From assembly GCA_022925895.1 (NCBI GenBank), contig JAKSYS010000011.1:62001-126000 (forward strand): a stretch of 64,000 bases of DNA, given 5' to 3'. Of the stretch, positions 31,471-42,727 are shown piece after piece. The notes beneath the pieces are model-generated. The model made no database searches and was not told where the DNA came from. It saw only the letters and a program-made list of their open reading frames with translations. Position 1 is the stretch's first letter. Every line of letters begins with the position of its first letter. Both the position numbers and the translations under genes were made by a program. The DNA is from Fragilaria crotonensis. Taxonomy: Eukaryota > Bacillariophyta > Fragilariophyceae > Fragilariales > Fragilariaceae.

Positions 31471-32400
31471 CTCGAGGGACGTGGAGGGGACGGCGATGTT
31501 CCGATTGTCACGTGTTCGATTGCTTCGGTACATTCCCGGAATACGGGTCGCCGTCGAACTTCGCTGGCGACTTCGGCGTTACGGATGTTGTCTCAACCGT
31601 GGGAGCGGTGACGGATCTGCTGCTGCTGCTGTTGCTGCTGCTGTCCCCAGTGGTGATCCTGGGTTTCGCCTTGTGGAAGACCCGTCGACGAACGCGACGG
31701 TTTTCGGTGCGGCGATTCCGTTTCCGCCTCTGCAACCGCCGCCTTGGAGATGCCGGGCTGGTGGGTGCGTTCGGCGCCTGCGGTTTGGGGTGGCTCCCCT
31801 CCGAGGGGACCCCTTGCGGTGGGAAAAGCTGCTTCACCTTCTGCCGCAGCAGTCACGTCACGCGGTTCGACGCCGATCGATTGTCGCCCGGTGGCTGCTG
31901 CCCGTCCATGGGGCTTGGACTTGGGGTGCCCTATCGTCGTGCGTCCGCGTGGAGGATGTCGGCTGGGTATCCGCATCCTGCGGCGCGGAAGAGGGTGGCT
32001 TGCCGGGTGGTCCTGACCCGGAATGATAAGTTGCCGTCGTCGGCGCCGGATTTTGAAGCGGGAAACGACTCCTGTCAGTCCCTCCTGTGTACTGCGCTCA
32101 CGATTATCGGAACGGGCTGGATACTTCGAGCGGCGCAAGGGAAGGCTGCCGATGGGATTTGCGGGCCGGTCGTCGCTGCGGTGTGTTACGGGAACGCCTG
32201 GCGATCGACCCTAGATGGCGGAATTTAGGTGACATCCCGGCTGAGATCGACGGTATCCCATCCCGCAACTTGGCGGTGTCGGTCCGGTTTGTCGGCGGTG
32301 TTTCTGACGCTCGCGACGGCGACTCTGACGCTCGCGACGGCGACTCTCGATTGGCAGGGGCCATCAACCTTTTTGTGACTGTGACCACAACAATCGCACA
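31470..32400 (+). pseudogene. Decayed paralogue of the orphan protein at 22.3-25.1 kb
   Basis: The 31512-32080 frame aligns with the orphan protein: FPEYGSPSNFAGDFGVTDV against FPQSGSQSNFLNDFYVMDV, LGDAGLVGAF against LGDAGLAGTF, and SRFDADRLSPGGC-like against KRFDTDCLSPDGC. The alignment then continues in another frame (CAHDYRNGLDTSSGAREGCRW; AEIDGIPSRNLAVSVRFVGG) to about 32350, where it ends. It lacks the linker and oxygenase-like C-terminus. It also has a Leu run (31620-31650) not seen in the other copy. It is a 3'-truncated copy with at least one frame break. Confidence 0.75.
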
Positions 32401-32555
32401 TCCCACTCAAAACGTTGCATCATGTGCGAGATGACGTGTCCGCCGTCGTCATCGCAACAGGGACAATCGATTACTTCTACGAATGGTGCTACACATGCAG
32501 CTGCCAAAGATGATGATGATATGAAAGGGACGAGTAGGGGTTTCGAACTCGTGGT

Positions 32556-33640
32556 ATGGTGATGTTGCCATGGCCAGAAGACCATCGTAGTCCTGGTCAA
32601 TCGTTCCTGTGTGCACGGTATCAACGTTTCACCTACTCCTACATGAATCGAGTGCTAAGCATTGTGGCAAAGCAAGAAGTGAAAAGCGAAAACGATGGAA
32701 CGTATCTGACTCAGGATGACTTGTATCTCTTCGAGTAAGTTTATCCCGACATGACTCGTGGGATGACCTACTTGTACGTACGTCGTGCACCAGGGAGACC
32801 TATTCGCTCACACTCGTTGTTGTCATCCTTGTCATTCTCGTCCACAGCAAGTACTACGAAGAAACCAAAACTCCAAACACAGATTACTAATGACATTCTG
32901 GAAATTGGCAGCTCCCAACTTCATTCCTGGCGGAGTCAACCAACTCGTTACTGTATTGGCTCAAGTGTCTCTCCCACTCTTGGTGCGAGAATTGCTCACC
33001 ATTTTAGAACAGAATCCATATCAAAGTATCGTACAACAAGGACTGCCGTACGTTGTTCTCATTTTCGTCGCGTCCATCCTGAATGGCTTTGCCACCCACC
33101 GTCATCGACATTTGTCCACCAAGGCCGGCATTGTTGTGCGTGCCACCGTGGTATCGGTCGTGTATAAGACAGTCTTGCAGCTTTTGCCTGCCGGCTGTGC
33201 AGGACTTACATCAGGACAAGTTACGAATCTAGTCGCGGTGGACATTCAGAAGGTATATGAAGTCTTTATGGAAGGCCATTTGATAAGGTCGTGTCCTCTG
33301 GGTATGGTCCTGGTCGGAATATGTTTGCTCGTCGTCTTGGGACCCTCAACTTTGGTGGGTATGTTGATATTATTTATCTTTGTTCCCATTGTCAAGGCAA
33401 TTGCATCAATTATGGGGAGAATACGCCATCAACGAGCGTTGATTACAGACATTAGAAACTCAGCAGTCAATGCTCAACGGCATCAAGGTAACGAAATTGA
33501 ACAATTATGAAGGAAAGTATCGAGATTGGATCGAATCCTCGAGAACCAAAGAGTTGAAATTGCTTCGCAGAGAGCACTTTGTATGGGCCATGACTCTTGT
33601 CTTCACCGTGTGCTCTCCGTTGCTGGCGGCAGCCGCTACC
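32556..33640 (+). pseudogene. ABCC (MRP-type) transporter, first transmembrane domain fragment
   Basis: An opening piece (32556-32735) reads RFTYSYMNRVLSIVAKQ ... LTQDDLYLFE, the ABCC pre-TMD1 signature. From about 32890 the frame encodes a membrane bundle (LVTVLAQVSLPLLVRELLTI; GLTSGQVTNLVAVDIQKVYE; PTLVG-like loop). After a frame change at about 33460 it gives MLNGIKVTKLNNYEGKYRDW, the conserved coupling-helix region. A GTAAGT donor at about 32734 and a CCACAG acceptor near 32849 suggest an intron, but that splice does not restore frame. There is no nucleotide-binding domain: after SPLLAAAATF the frame passes directly into a Pro/Thr repeat. It is a broken fragment. Confidence 0.75.
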
Positions 33641-36600
33641 TTTGTAACTCCTCCCCCAACCACACAGCCGACGGCAGCTCCAAGCCCTAGGCCTTCTTCA
33701 GGGACACCAACAGGTCAGCCGACAAGCGTTCCTACTGCTCCACCGACTTCGCCTCAGTTAGATATACTTCCGACGCATGTGCCAGAGTGTAAACCATCCC
33801 AAAATCCAGCTAAGGATGGATCAGGTGGGAGCACAAAACCGACTAGCCTCCCTAATGCTCCTTCTTCCCAAGCACCGCATCCCTCCGCGACGGCAAAGCC
33901 TTCATCCAAGCCTACCACCCCACCAACCCCGCGTCCCACGGATTCGCCGACTGCTCCTCCAAGCCCGAGACCCTCTGTGTCACCAACAGCTGGGCCGACT
34001 CATACTCCCACTGTGGCTCCAACGTCGCCCCAGATCGATACACCTCCAGCACACATGCCAGATTGTAAGCCATCTCAAACACCGACCGTAATGGACTCCT
34101 CAGCATCTCCAACCAAAGATGGATCCAACACGAGTCCAAAACCCACTGCGTTGCCAACTGCTCCGCCCAACGTGATGCCAACATCAGCGCCAACAGCTCC
34201 GCAAACATCTCCTCCAACGAAGACAACGACTCCTGGGACAACCGCGAAGCCTTCGACTTTGCCAACGACTTCTCAGACTGCGACTCCAACCAAAACGCCA
34301 ACAGCTTCTCCAGCCGCGAAGCCTTCAGCCCCTCCAACGCCGCGTCCGACTTTGGCGCCGACTGTGTCTCCGACGTCTCCTTCCACGCCAGCACCGAACT
34401 CCAGTGGAACCGCAAAGCCGTCTTCAAAGCCGACGACTTCTCCGCCTTCTCCACTCGATAAAGCACCGACAGGTTCCCCGACCGCCAAGCCTGCGGCGTC
34501 AGGCCCGACCGCTTCTCCGGGATCTACCATGACGGGAGCACCGAATTCAAGCGGAACCTCGAAGCCTTCAACGAAGCCAACGACGTCTTCGCCAGCCACA
34601 GTAACAAATGTTCCCCAACGGCCAAGCCTGCCGCGTCAGGCCCGACTGCTTCTACGGGATCTACTTCTACTGGAGCACCGAGTTCTAGTGGAACCGCGAA
34701 GCCTTCAACGAAGCCATCCACTTCGCAAACCGCTTCTCCGGCAAACGCACAAACAGCTTCCCCAGCCGCGAAGCCAACCGCACCTCCAACGCCGCGACCA
34801 ACATCATCGCCAGCAGTGACTCCGACAACTCCTTCAAGCCAAGCACCGAACTCCAGTGGAACCGCGAAGCCTTCGACCAAGCCAACGACTTCTTCACCAG
34901 CTACACTATCCACAGCTTCTCCAACGTCAAAGCCTGCGGCGTCAGGCCCGACTGCTTCTCCGGGATCCACTACTACTGGAGCACCGAATTCCAGTGGAAC
35001 CATGACGCCGTCTACCAAGCCAACGACGTCAAAGACAGCCTCACCAGCCGTAGTACCAACAGCATCTCCAACAGCGAAGCCTGCCGCGACAGGTCCGACT
35101 GCTTCTCCGGGATCTACCACTACGGGAGCACCGAATTCCAGTGGAACTGCAAAGCCTTCTACGAAGCCACCCACTTCACAGACATCTTCTCCGGCAAGCG
35201 CCCAAACAGCTTCTCCAGCCGCAAAGCCAACCGCGCCTCCGACGCCGAGACCAACTTCAGCTCCTACAGCTGCGCCAAACGGAGGACCGAATCCCAACGG
35301 AACTGCAAAGCCGACGACTTCTCCGCCTTCCCCTTTCGACAAAACACCGACAGGTTCCCCGACCGCTAAGCCTGCCGCGTCAGGTCCGACTGCTTCTCCG
35401 GGATCCACTACTACTGGAGCACCGAATTCCAGTGGAACCGCGAAGCCTTCGACCAAGCCAACAACTTCTTCACCAGCTACACTTACCACAACTTCTCCAA
35501 CGTCAAAGCCTGCGGCGTCAAGTCCGACGGCTTCTCCGGGATCCACTACTACTGGAGAATCGAATTCCAGCGGAACCGCGAAGCCATCTACCAAGCCAAC
35601 CGCGTCATCGCCAACTGCTTCTCCAGCTTCTACGCCAGCACCGAATTCCAAAGGAACCGCGAAGCCCACTTCCAAACCATCCACTTCTCCGCCTTCTCCA
35701 CTCGATAAAGCACCGACAGTCTCGCCAACCGCACCTCCAACGCCGAGACCAACGTCACCTCCAACAACTCCATCAAACGGAGGCCCGACTGCCAACGGAA
35801 CCGCAAAGCCACCTACGAAACCAACCGCATCATCGCCAACTGCTTTTCCAGAGTCGTCTACGCCATCTCCGAATCCCAAAGGAACCGCGAAGCCTTCGTC
35901 AAAGCCTACCACGTCACCGCCTTCTCCACTTGATAAGGCGCCGTCAGCTTCCCCAGCCGCAGTGCCTTCGGCTCCACCCACGCCGAGACCAACTTCAGCT
36001 CCGTCGAAGAAATCGCCGACTCCAAAAGGAAAAGGAACACCGAAGCCTTCGTCAAAGCCAACCACCTTACCGCCTTCTCCACTTGATAAAGCGCCGTCAG
36101 CTTCCCCGAACGCAACGCCATTTGTAGCTCCAACGCCGAGACCAACTTCAGCTCCGTCGAAGAAATCGCCGACTCCCAAAGGAAAAGGAACCCCGAAGCC
36201 TTCGTCAAAGCCAACCACCTTACCGCCGTCTCCATTTGATAAAGCGCCGACAGCTTCCCCGAACGTAATGCCATTTGTAGCTCCAACGCCGAGACCAACT
36301 TCAGCTCCGTCGAAGAAATCGCTGACTCCCAAAGGAAAAGGAACCCCGAAGCCTTCGTCAAAGCCAACCACCTTACCGCCGTCTCCATTGGATAAAGCGC
36401 CAACAGCTTCCCCAGCTCACACGCCAGATTGCAAACCGGTCGAAACACCGACGGCGAATGACCCGCAACCGTCCCCAACCAATAATGGATCGAACGACAG
36501 TACAAGACCTTCCCCGATGCCCACTGTTTCTCCAACCGCCAAGCGTACGCGCCCTCCAACCCCAAGACCAACTTCATCCCCAACCGCCATTCCAACCACT

Positions 36601-36768
36601 CGTCCATCCAAAGCCCCTTCCAAAGCACCAACCCGTAGGCCTTCCAAAAAGCCAACAGTTCAACGTCCAAAAATCCCCACTGCTCCTCCAACGTCTCCCC
36701 AGTTGGATAAACCACCGACGAATGTGCCACAATGTAAACCGGCCCACACACCGACCATCCCGTATTGA
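33470..36768 (+). CDS. Pro/Thr/Ser-rich repeat protein (PT-repeat), fused behind ABCC fragment
   Basis: From about 33640 the frame encodes over 1000 residues of PTxxPT / SGTAKPSTKPTTSSPA repeats. Occasional single-Cys modules (LDxxPTHVPECKPSQ, PDCKPSQTP, PQCKPAHTP) occur near both ends. Two open stretches (to about 34605, then to 36768) are in different frames, so one frame change lies near 34605. Such domains are heavily O-glycosylated in secreted and adhesive proteins of diatoms. Here no signal peptide precedes it; instead the upstream reading is an ABC transporter fragment. The recurrent Cys modules may mark original domain ends. Long antisense frames here are by-products. Confidence 0.65.
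33640..36560 (+). repeat. Degenerate Pro/Thr-coding tandem repeat, about 2.9 kb
   Basis: Higher-order blocks recur, for example GTCAGGYCCGACTGCTTC then GGGATCYACTACTACTGGAG, and near-identical copies of about 126 bp at 35985-36375. The 3' blocks are the most homogeneous. Confidence 0.85.
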
Positions 36769-37500
36769 AAACCTGCATTTATGAATTCGGCAATACGTTG
36801 GAGCAGTGTATGAAATGAATGCATTTTCACATGTTCCAGTGCGTGATGGTCGAGATGGAGAGCCAATTTTGTTCGGTCTCTTGCCCGATTTGGCTTCCCG
36901 AAGGCTTGACGTTACAATGCCATTCCACACATTCAAATCCAGTCCATCTTACGTTTCCAGTGCAGCTCTCGCTACACTGCTCCTTTATGAGTAGGTCGAT
37001 TGAAATTCAAAGATAAATACTGAGTAATAACGACTTCGTTCACTCACTAATAATAGCTTCATGTTCTCAGCGCACAAAGGCTTCGGAATGTAAACGTAAC
37101 TCTCCAAAAGATGTCACAATCGGCCTTCGATTCTGTGTCACGTCGTCGTATAATCTCGAGTCTCGCGTTGCAATAGTGCGGGAGGTACAAGTAAGTACTT
37201 GTACATGTACCGCATACATAGACATAATCGTTGTGGGTTGTGGGTTTTGGGTCTGGGAAAAGACAAGTACTGTATGAATACATACTTGTGTACAAGTACC
37301 TCATACCACGTACCACTACTGTAGTTCTACTACTACTAGTAGTACTGGAGTCGAATACATACGGTAAAAGTACTATACCAGGTACATACCGTATATGAAA
37401 CTTTGGTGCTCATGGCATGTGCTTATGTTTTTTACAGTGTATGATACTTGTACCCCAGTATGGTACAATACTGTACCCTGTACCTTGTTCCTGTTGTACA
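36769..37500. other. Intergenic; large GTAC cluster
   Basis: No gene seen. Between about 37185 and 37500 the sequence is packed with GTACTTGTAC, GGTACC-like and TACTAGTAGTA palindromes. Confidence 0.5.
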
Positions 37501-37504
37501 GTAG

Positions 37505-37850
37505 CATGGGGGAGAATGTAGTTTGGAGTTTGGAGTACATGGCGAGTCCCGAATGTAGTATGGAGTATGGAGTATGGAGTATGGTGTACTAGCGTATTGA
37601 GCATGGAGCATGGAGTCACGAATTTGGTTGCCAATGCACACTTGATGACCTCGAGCACAACGTCAAGGCTGTCTCTGCGTCTCAGCCATTCCCCTTGCAA
37701 CTTGTGTACTTCTCCTGATCCAGAAGTTTGATGCATTACCAGTCATGGCTGACACCGACGGAGAGAACTTCGCGTCCTCTTTCGTATCGGATGGTGTGGA
37801 TGGCAACTGGAGCGCTCCAATGCTAGTGGAGTTAAAGAAGAACGATATCG
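37505..37850 (+). repeat. Duplicated promoter plus 5' coding block, copy B
   Basis: Partner of 16620-16985. It has the GAGTATGGAGTATGGAGTAT run, then the near-identical 170-bp segment, and the ATG at 37745 (MADTDGENFASSFVSDGVDG). Confidence 0.85.
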
Positions 37851-39240
37851 ACGACCCTGCTGCCGCTGTTTACGCGATTCCCGAGCTTTTCCGTTCCTCT
37901 TGCCAGCCAATTCAGGTGACGGAGAGCCAGATAGAATATTCCTGTAAGTGAAGGCGAACATCAAGATCAGAATCAAGAGTTTCAGAACGACGATTTCGAA
38001 ATAGAAGCAAACGAGAGTGCATAAGTGAATGTCAACGTCAATAAAGCGGCAGAATACAATGATTACAATGTCTACAATGGCGATACATACATGAACCCTT
38101 CCCAGTGCGAGAATATTGCTGATGAAGTTGTCGGCTACTAGCAATACGAAGACTTTTCCAGGTTCACGTACCTTGGTTGCGTCGAAAGTCAGGAAGATGA
38201 AGCGAACAATTCGATCAGGCCTCGTTGCGGCCTTGTGACCCTCACGAGGAGGCCATTGCACATGGCCATTTACTACGACCCTTACTGCTCTCAGGATTCA
38301 GTTAATGATGTCAATCTCTGGGAGGTTTCTGCAAAGTAGTTGTCAGTTACTTCGGAATGCTAACAAGAGAGCTGTCTATCTCGTTGCTCAAGGATTTGAC
38401 GCCCCGAGGTCTTCAGAACATGCAGGCATGCTTTGAGTCGCAAAGGAGTACCACAACGAACTTGGATCCAAACTCCTCATTGAGGCCGGAGTGAGGGCCT
38501 CTAGTGCTACATCGGTCCCGTTAGGCAAGTTTTCCGAGGATGCATTTGCTCATCTCAAAATCATCCTGGTGTCTTCAATACTTGGACGATTAAGGGAATC
38601 TGAGCGCATCTGTTGTAATTTGACTGCTGCCTACGTTCGTGAAGAGGTCGCAGTGAAGGAATAAAGGAATACTTTCAGGGAGCGAAGAAGATTTCAGACC
38701 TTCATCTTCTAATTCACGTCTGCGACCACTTCCGCTTCGTGCTGACGAGATTACCTTTACAATAACAGTCTCCTGACATACATTGAGGTTGATGTGCCCA
38801 AAAGTTGCTCCCATCAAGACGACCCCACAGGTCGTCTGGACGCTCCTTGATGTTGGTGCGATTGAAGATTTCATCAAGCGCGTTCTCAGGGCTGTTGGAA
38901 CTCGGAACTGTTTGTCCTGCCGACGAGCTTGAAGAGAGTACTGAGACGCGCAAATGTTTGCGTTTGCTCCAGCCCTGCCTAGAGGCTCGTGCGGCCGCTG
39001 GTAGCTTCAAGCCTAGCGCTCACGACGCCCTCGAAAAGATTTTCATTACGCTTGACCGAGATCCTACCTCGTTCCTCTTTAGTATGTTCTATCATTCGAA
39101 GGTTCTTGCTTCTTAGTTCGAGACCCTCGACGCTCAAGTTGCGTGTATGGATTATAATGTCGGAGCTGGGGAGTGCAACAACAAGCATTTCCAGGTTGGT
39201 CACATGCATTCGCATTTCGTAGTATCTACAAAAAGTTGTA
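37745..39240 (+). pseudogene. Unknown gene starting MADTDGENFASS, decayed downstream
   Basis: The first 68 codons are open (NWSAPMLVELKKNDIDDP, then AAAVYAIPELFRSSCQPIQ) and end at a good donor (CCT|GTAAGT, about 37943). Downstream, Asp/Glu/Asn-rich readable pieces appear (MNPSQCENIADEVVGY; FSRFTYLGCVESQEDEANN; GVRASSATSVPLGKFSEDAF; SFKPSAHDALEKIF) but are interrupted by stops and frame changes. I do not recognise the family. The intact start and promoter, and a second copy at 16.9 kb, suggest a multi-copy gene of which this is a damaged member. Confidence 0.4.
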
Positions 39241-39402
39241 TGCGTATAATTTTCATTAAATCAGTGTGTAACCGCCTCATCGGCTTTGGGCAGCAGCATC
39301 ACATTGTGTTTAATTCTGAATTTGATCGCTAGCTGCTTAGTCAACCACAGGGAAGAAGTAAGAGCCAGGGCGACTTTATGATACGGACTGAACAAAGCAA
39401 AA

Positions 39403-39876
39403 TTGAGGTTGATGAAACAATTGAAAGCGGCACTCTTTCGTAGGCGACTTCGTAATTACCAGAGCTTTGTCATTGAGTGGCATTATCCCAACACGAACAC
39501 ACATTGTTGCCAAAGTTTGATGGTTCGCCATCGAATCACAGGGCATGAATGTGTTGCTACATTGGTCAAAGGTCACATCCGCCTCAGTAAATTAATAAAG
39601 AGCACCACCATGCCCTGTTCGCCAAGCTTTGCAAGAGTGCGATCAACGGAATGCAACGAGCGAGCGACTGCACAATCAGGAGGGCCACTCCAAATCGTGT
39701 TGATGTCATCGGCATTCACGACGGTCCACAATGGACAAGCTCGCTGGTTTGTCATGTTTAACGCTCAGTCGATGGAAATTCAGAGCGTAAGCTTGGATGT
39801 GGCACAAGTTGGTCGACACAATAAAGAGCGAGAATATGGTCCTGATGTGCCTATTAATCCCCAGCATGGAGTGTGA
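39403..39876 (+). CDS. Hypothetical 157-codon frame (weak)
   Basis: An open frame with an ordinary residue mix (LMSSAFTTVHNGQARWFVMF) and no recognised domain. It may be a remnant of a larger gene that also includes 37.7-39.2 kb, or chance. Confidence 0.2.
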   Translation: MRLMKQLKAALFRRRLRNYQSFVIEWHYPNTNTHCCQSLMVRHRITGHECVATLVKGHIRLSKLIKSTTMPCSPSFARVRSTECNERATAQSGGPLQIVLMSSAFTTVHNGQARWFVMFNAQSMEIQSVSLDVAQVGRHNKEREYGPDVPINPQHGV

Positions 39877-41526
39877 TCCTTGAAGATGATTGGAGGGATG
39901 TTACGTCATCAACGATGACAAGTACAGTCATTATTGTATGCGACCCGGCCGATGTACAACTGCGCATGCCAAGTCATCATGAAACATCATGTGATGCCAT
40001 ATTTTCCATGGCGTGTTCACGTTTTGGAAGGTGCGAGGCATTGTGGACAAACTCTGTTCACAGTATAGTGGTGCTCTGGCTGTGAAGTTTGCTTTGAGTT
40101 TGTTCAACGGCTTCCTACTCATCTAACTTTTTGCCGGGAGAGATCATTCTTGTATTATTATGGATTTGAAACCGATGCACTGTAATATCATGGTCAACCA
40201 TCATCGCAAGCGAGGAGAACTTTAGCAACCATCGGCCCAGCAGTTGATGACTCGTTTCGTTCCTTTGTTGCATATCGCAAGACCGTTGAGGTTTTGCGAC
40301 GCGTTCGCAGTTCTCAACTAAGCAACTGCACAGAATGAGCGAATACAACCAGATCAAATACAACCACATAGGGAAGTATTAATCTCTTGTTACTGCAACA
40401 ACATGTTATCCGACTAGCTAGTAGGCGAAGAGTGATTATCCAACGGACGCTCAAATGTGCCATAGTGTGGTGCGGCTAAGAGGACGAGAAGACAACGTTT
40501 AAGACACAAAAACTGCAAATACAAGCATATTGTTGACAGTTCATGATCATCATCATCTCCCTTTCCATCTCTGCCTCCATCGTTGTCGTTCTTGCTAGTG
40601 CAGAACGTGCCAACCGGAATCTGGAAAGGATTAGTCGTCATAAGGTCATCATGGTAGAGGAAGCTAGTTCTGCAATGACCATGGCGACGGAACGCATCAT
40701 GTATTGGATTCTGACTTCTGATCACATTCTCATTCGTAGGTCTTGGCATCATGGCACAAAGATGACGTGGATTAATGGCATATATATATGGTATATATAT
40801 GTATATATAATATGTGCTCGAGTACAGTACTCGTTGTATCCAGAATTTCAAAATGTGCGTACTGTTACGTGTACTGCATACTGTAGTATTGTACGTTTAT
40901 ATGGTCGAACAGTCAACATGGACCGACTTGGTGACGTGGTCGTTGCCGCCCATTTCATACCAGCTGCAATCTGTTGTCAAGATCTGAGTTATAAATACAT
41001 GGCGTGCTCGGAGTAACTGTCATGGAACAGATGTTCTATGTTATGAAAGGATGGTGGGTGCCAGGTTGACGTAACTGTTGAAGTTTGTCAGTTGAATATT
41101 GTGCGCCCCAATTGATTTGTGGGCACACGTTTCGAGCGTAGGTACCGGATTGAGGGTTCTTTTTGTTCCTTCGCGAGGGAGGACAAGGAAGAAAGGTACC
41201 ACGCGAACTAACTGTACACCGCTAATCAGTGTTTCATCAACGTGCATCTCGCGAAAACAACGACGATTGCTCGTGGAGGAAGTGGATCAATGGCATGGCT
41301 ATAAGCTTCTTGATGCGTGAAATAACGATGGTCATAATCAAGTTATTGTATTACTGTAGCAGATTAGAAATACATGATATGCATGACACATGCCTAGCTT
41401 TGTTGTTTTCGAAAGTTACGGTTCTCCGTACATGCACTCATTCATGCAAACTAACCTTCACAATTTCAAGCTGTGACTCTTCGCCCCCGTGCCTAATACA
41501 TCATTCGCATGCATGTTCTCGTCGTT
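39877..41526. other. Intergenic, 1.6 kb
   Basis: No convincing gene. It contains an ATATATATGGTATATATATG low-complexity run at about 40778-40820 and a GTAC cluster at 40810-40900. Confidence 0.45.
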
Positions 41527-42597
41527 TCATACCATGATAACATCATTCATAGGAAAGTCGTTGGCGGTCCATTCCGCCCTGCTGCCACTGCGTGTCAGAT
41601 TCAGCGAGTCTCCCGTAAACGACGATGGATCAAGATAGTGAAACTGCTGTCCCTCAAATGCAATGAGTGAGTCTGGTTGTGGCGCATCGGTTTCAAACTC
41701 CCCATCGAGAAGTATCTCCATCGGGAGGTCAGGAGGATTCTCAATGGGTTTGTGAATAGGCGTAACCATCGCCGGAGGGGCCGTCGCTAGTGTCGGGACA
41801 CTGTCTTGTCTATGCAGGGTGCAAATATTGTCGACTGAGCCCGACGATTGCACCAAGTCCTCTACGGGTGGCATTTGATAGAAATCGGGCTGTCGTATAC
41901 GTGAATGCAAATGTTAGACAACTGTTTACAGACGGCATGCGTAGATGTCTGATAGTAGCTAGCACATTCACATTCACAGGCTCACCTCTGTCTGTGGACT
42001 GCTCGCCGCCTTGATTCCAGTCCCCTTGATTCTCGTTCGCATCATCCGCTTGCAGAGAAATGGTCGATTGCGTAGAAACAACTCATGGTAGTATCCTCCC
42101 CGATCTCTACCGCTGGTTAGACGACAGAATCCGTATAGGTTAAGTTGACGTTGGAAACTTGTGAGTTTTGTCTGGCGAAAGTATGTGGGCATGACTTCAT
42201 TGACGAACGCCTTTGCGTTGTGGACCACGAAACAGCGACCATGGGGTTGCCACGAAACAATGTCATCTCGATTGACTGTCGATAGCATGAGATGCAGTTT
42301 CTCCGGAAACGGCTGCGCCACTCCACCTCTAGGACCTCGTCGTTTCTTGGAATCTTCTTCATCTTGTTGCATCTGCGCAACGTCCATCGACGTGGGCGAT
42401 TCTCTGGCGTGGTCGTGGTAATTATGAGTCACAGTTCGCTTCTTGGAATCATCTTCCATAGAACTGCCGCTGCAGCTAGTGCTGCTACTGAGACCGAGAC
42501 TCGATCCATCCGCTTTGGATCCAGACGAGTCCATTGATGAGGAGACCACGAGATCGAGCAAGGAACTGCAGTGCGAGGGGTGAATTGGTTTAATCAT
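41527..42597 (-). CDS. Heat-shock-factor-type transcription factor, two exons
   Basis: Exon 1 runs from an ATG at 42597 to 41986 and exon 2 from 41889 to 41527, joined in phase over a 96-bp GTGAGC...ACAG intron (324 residues). Residues about 96-192 form the HSF DNA-binding domain: QPFPEKLHLML, VNEVMPTYFRQTKLTSFQRQ, LNLYGFCRLTSGRDRGGYYH. A Ser-rich stretch and basic motif (KKRRGPRGG) precede it. The C-terminus is acidic/hydrophobic (DLPMEILLDGEFETD), a likely activation region. No clear HR-A/B coiled coil is visible, as in many diatom HSFs, so trimerisation is uncertain. The frame stays open upstream of 42597; a possible 5' exon (ATG 43202, donor near 43030) does not join in phase as I read it. 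Confidence 0.88.
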
Positions 42598-42727
42598 TTT
42601 CCTTCTTTGGGCACTCTGGTAACGTATTGACTCTGTTCTAGTTGTATGATCTGCTTGTCGCTGTTCGTCATTATTAGACAATGTGAATGTGTCGATGGTT
42701 TGTGAGATTTCAGCAGTGTGCAACACG

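Noticed and set aside
31593-32138. Minus-strand 181-codon Arg-rich frame
   Set aside because: Homology to the orphan family is in the plus-strand frame, with conserved Cys and Trp; the antisense frame is GC-rich chance.
34273-36778. Antisense frames of 290-615 residues (Val/Asp/Gly-rich) across the PT-repeat
   Set aside because: Codon-complement by-products of Pro/Thr/Ser repeats, with no domain and no start context.
40778-40825. AT run as a replication origin
   Set aside because: A simple TATATA low-complexity run; no supporting feature.
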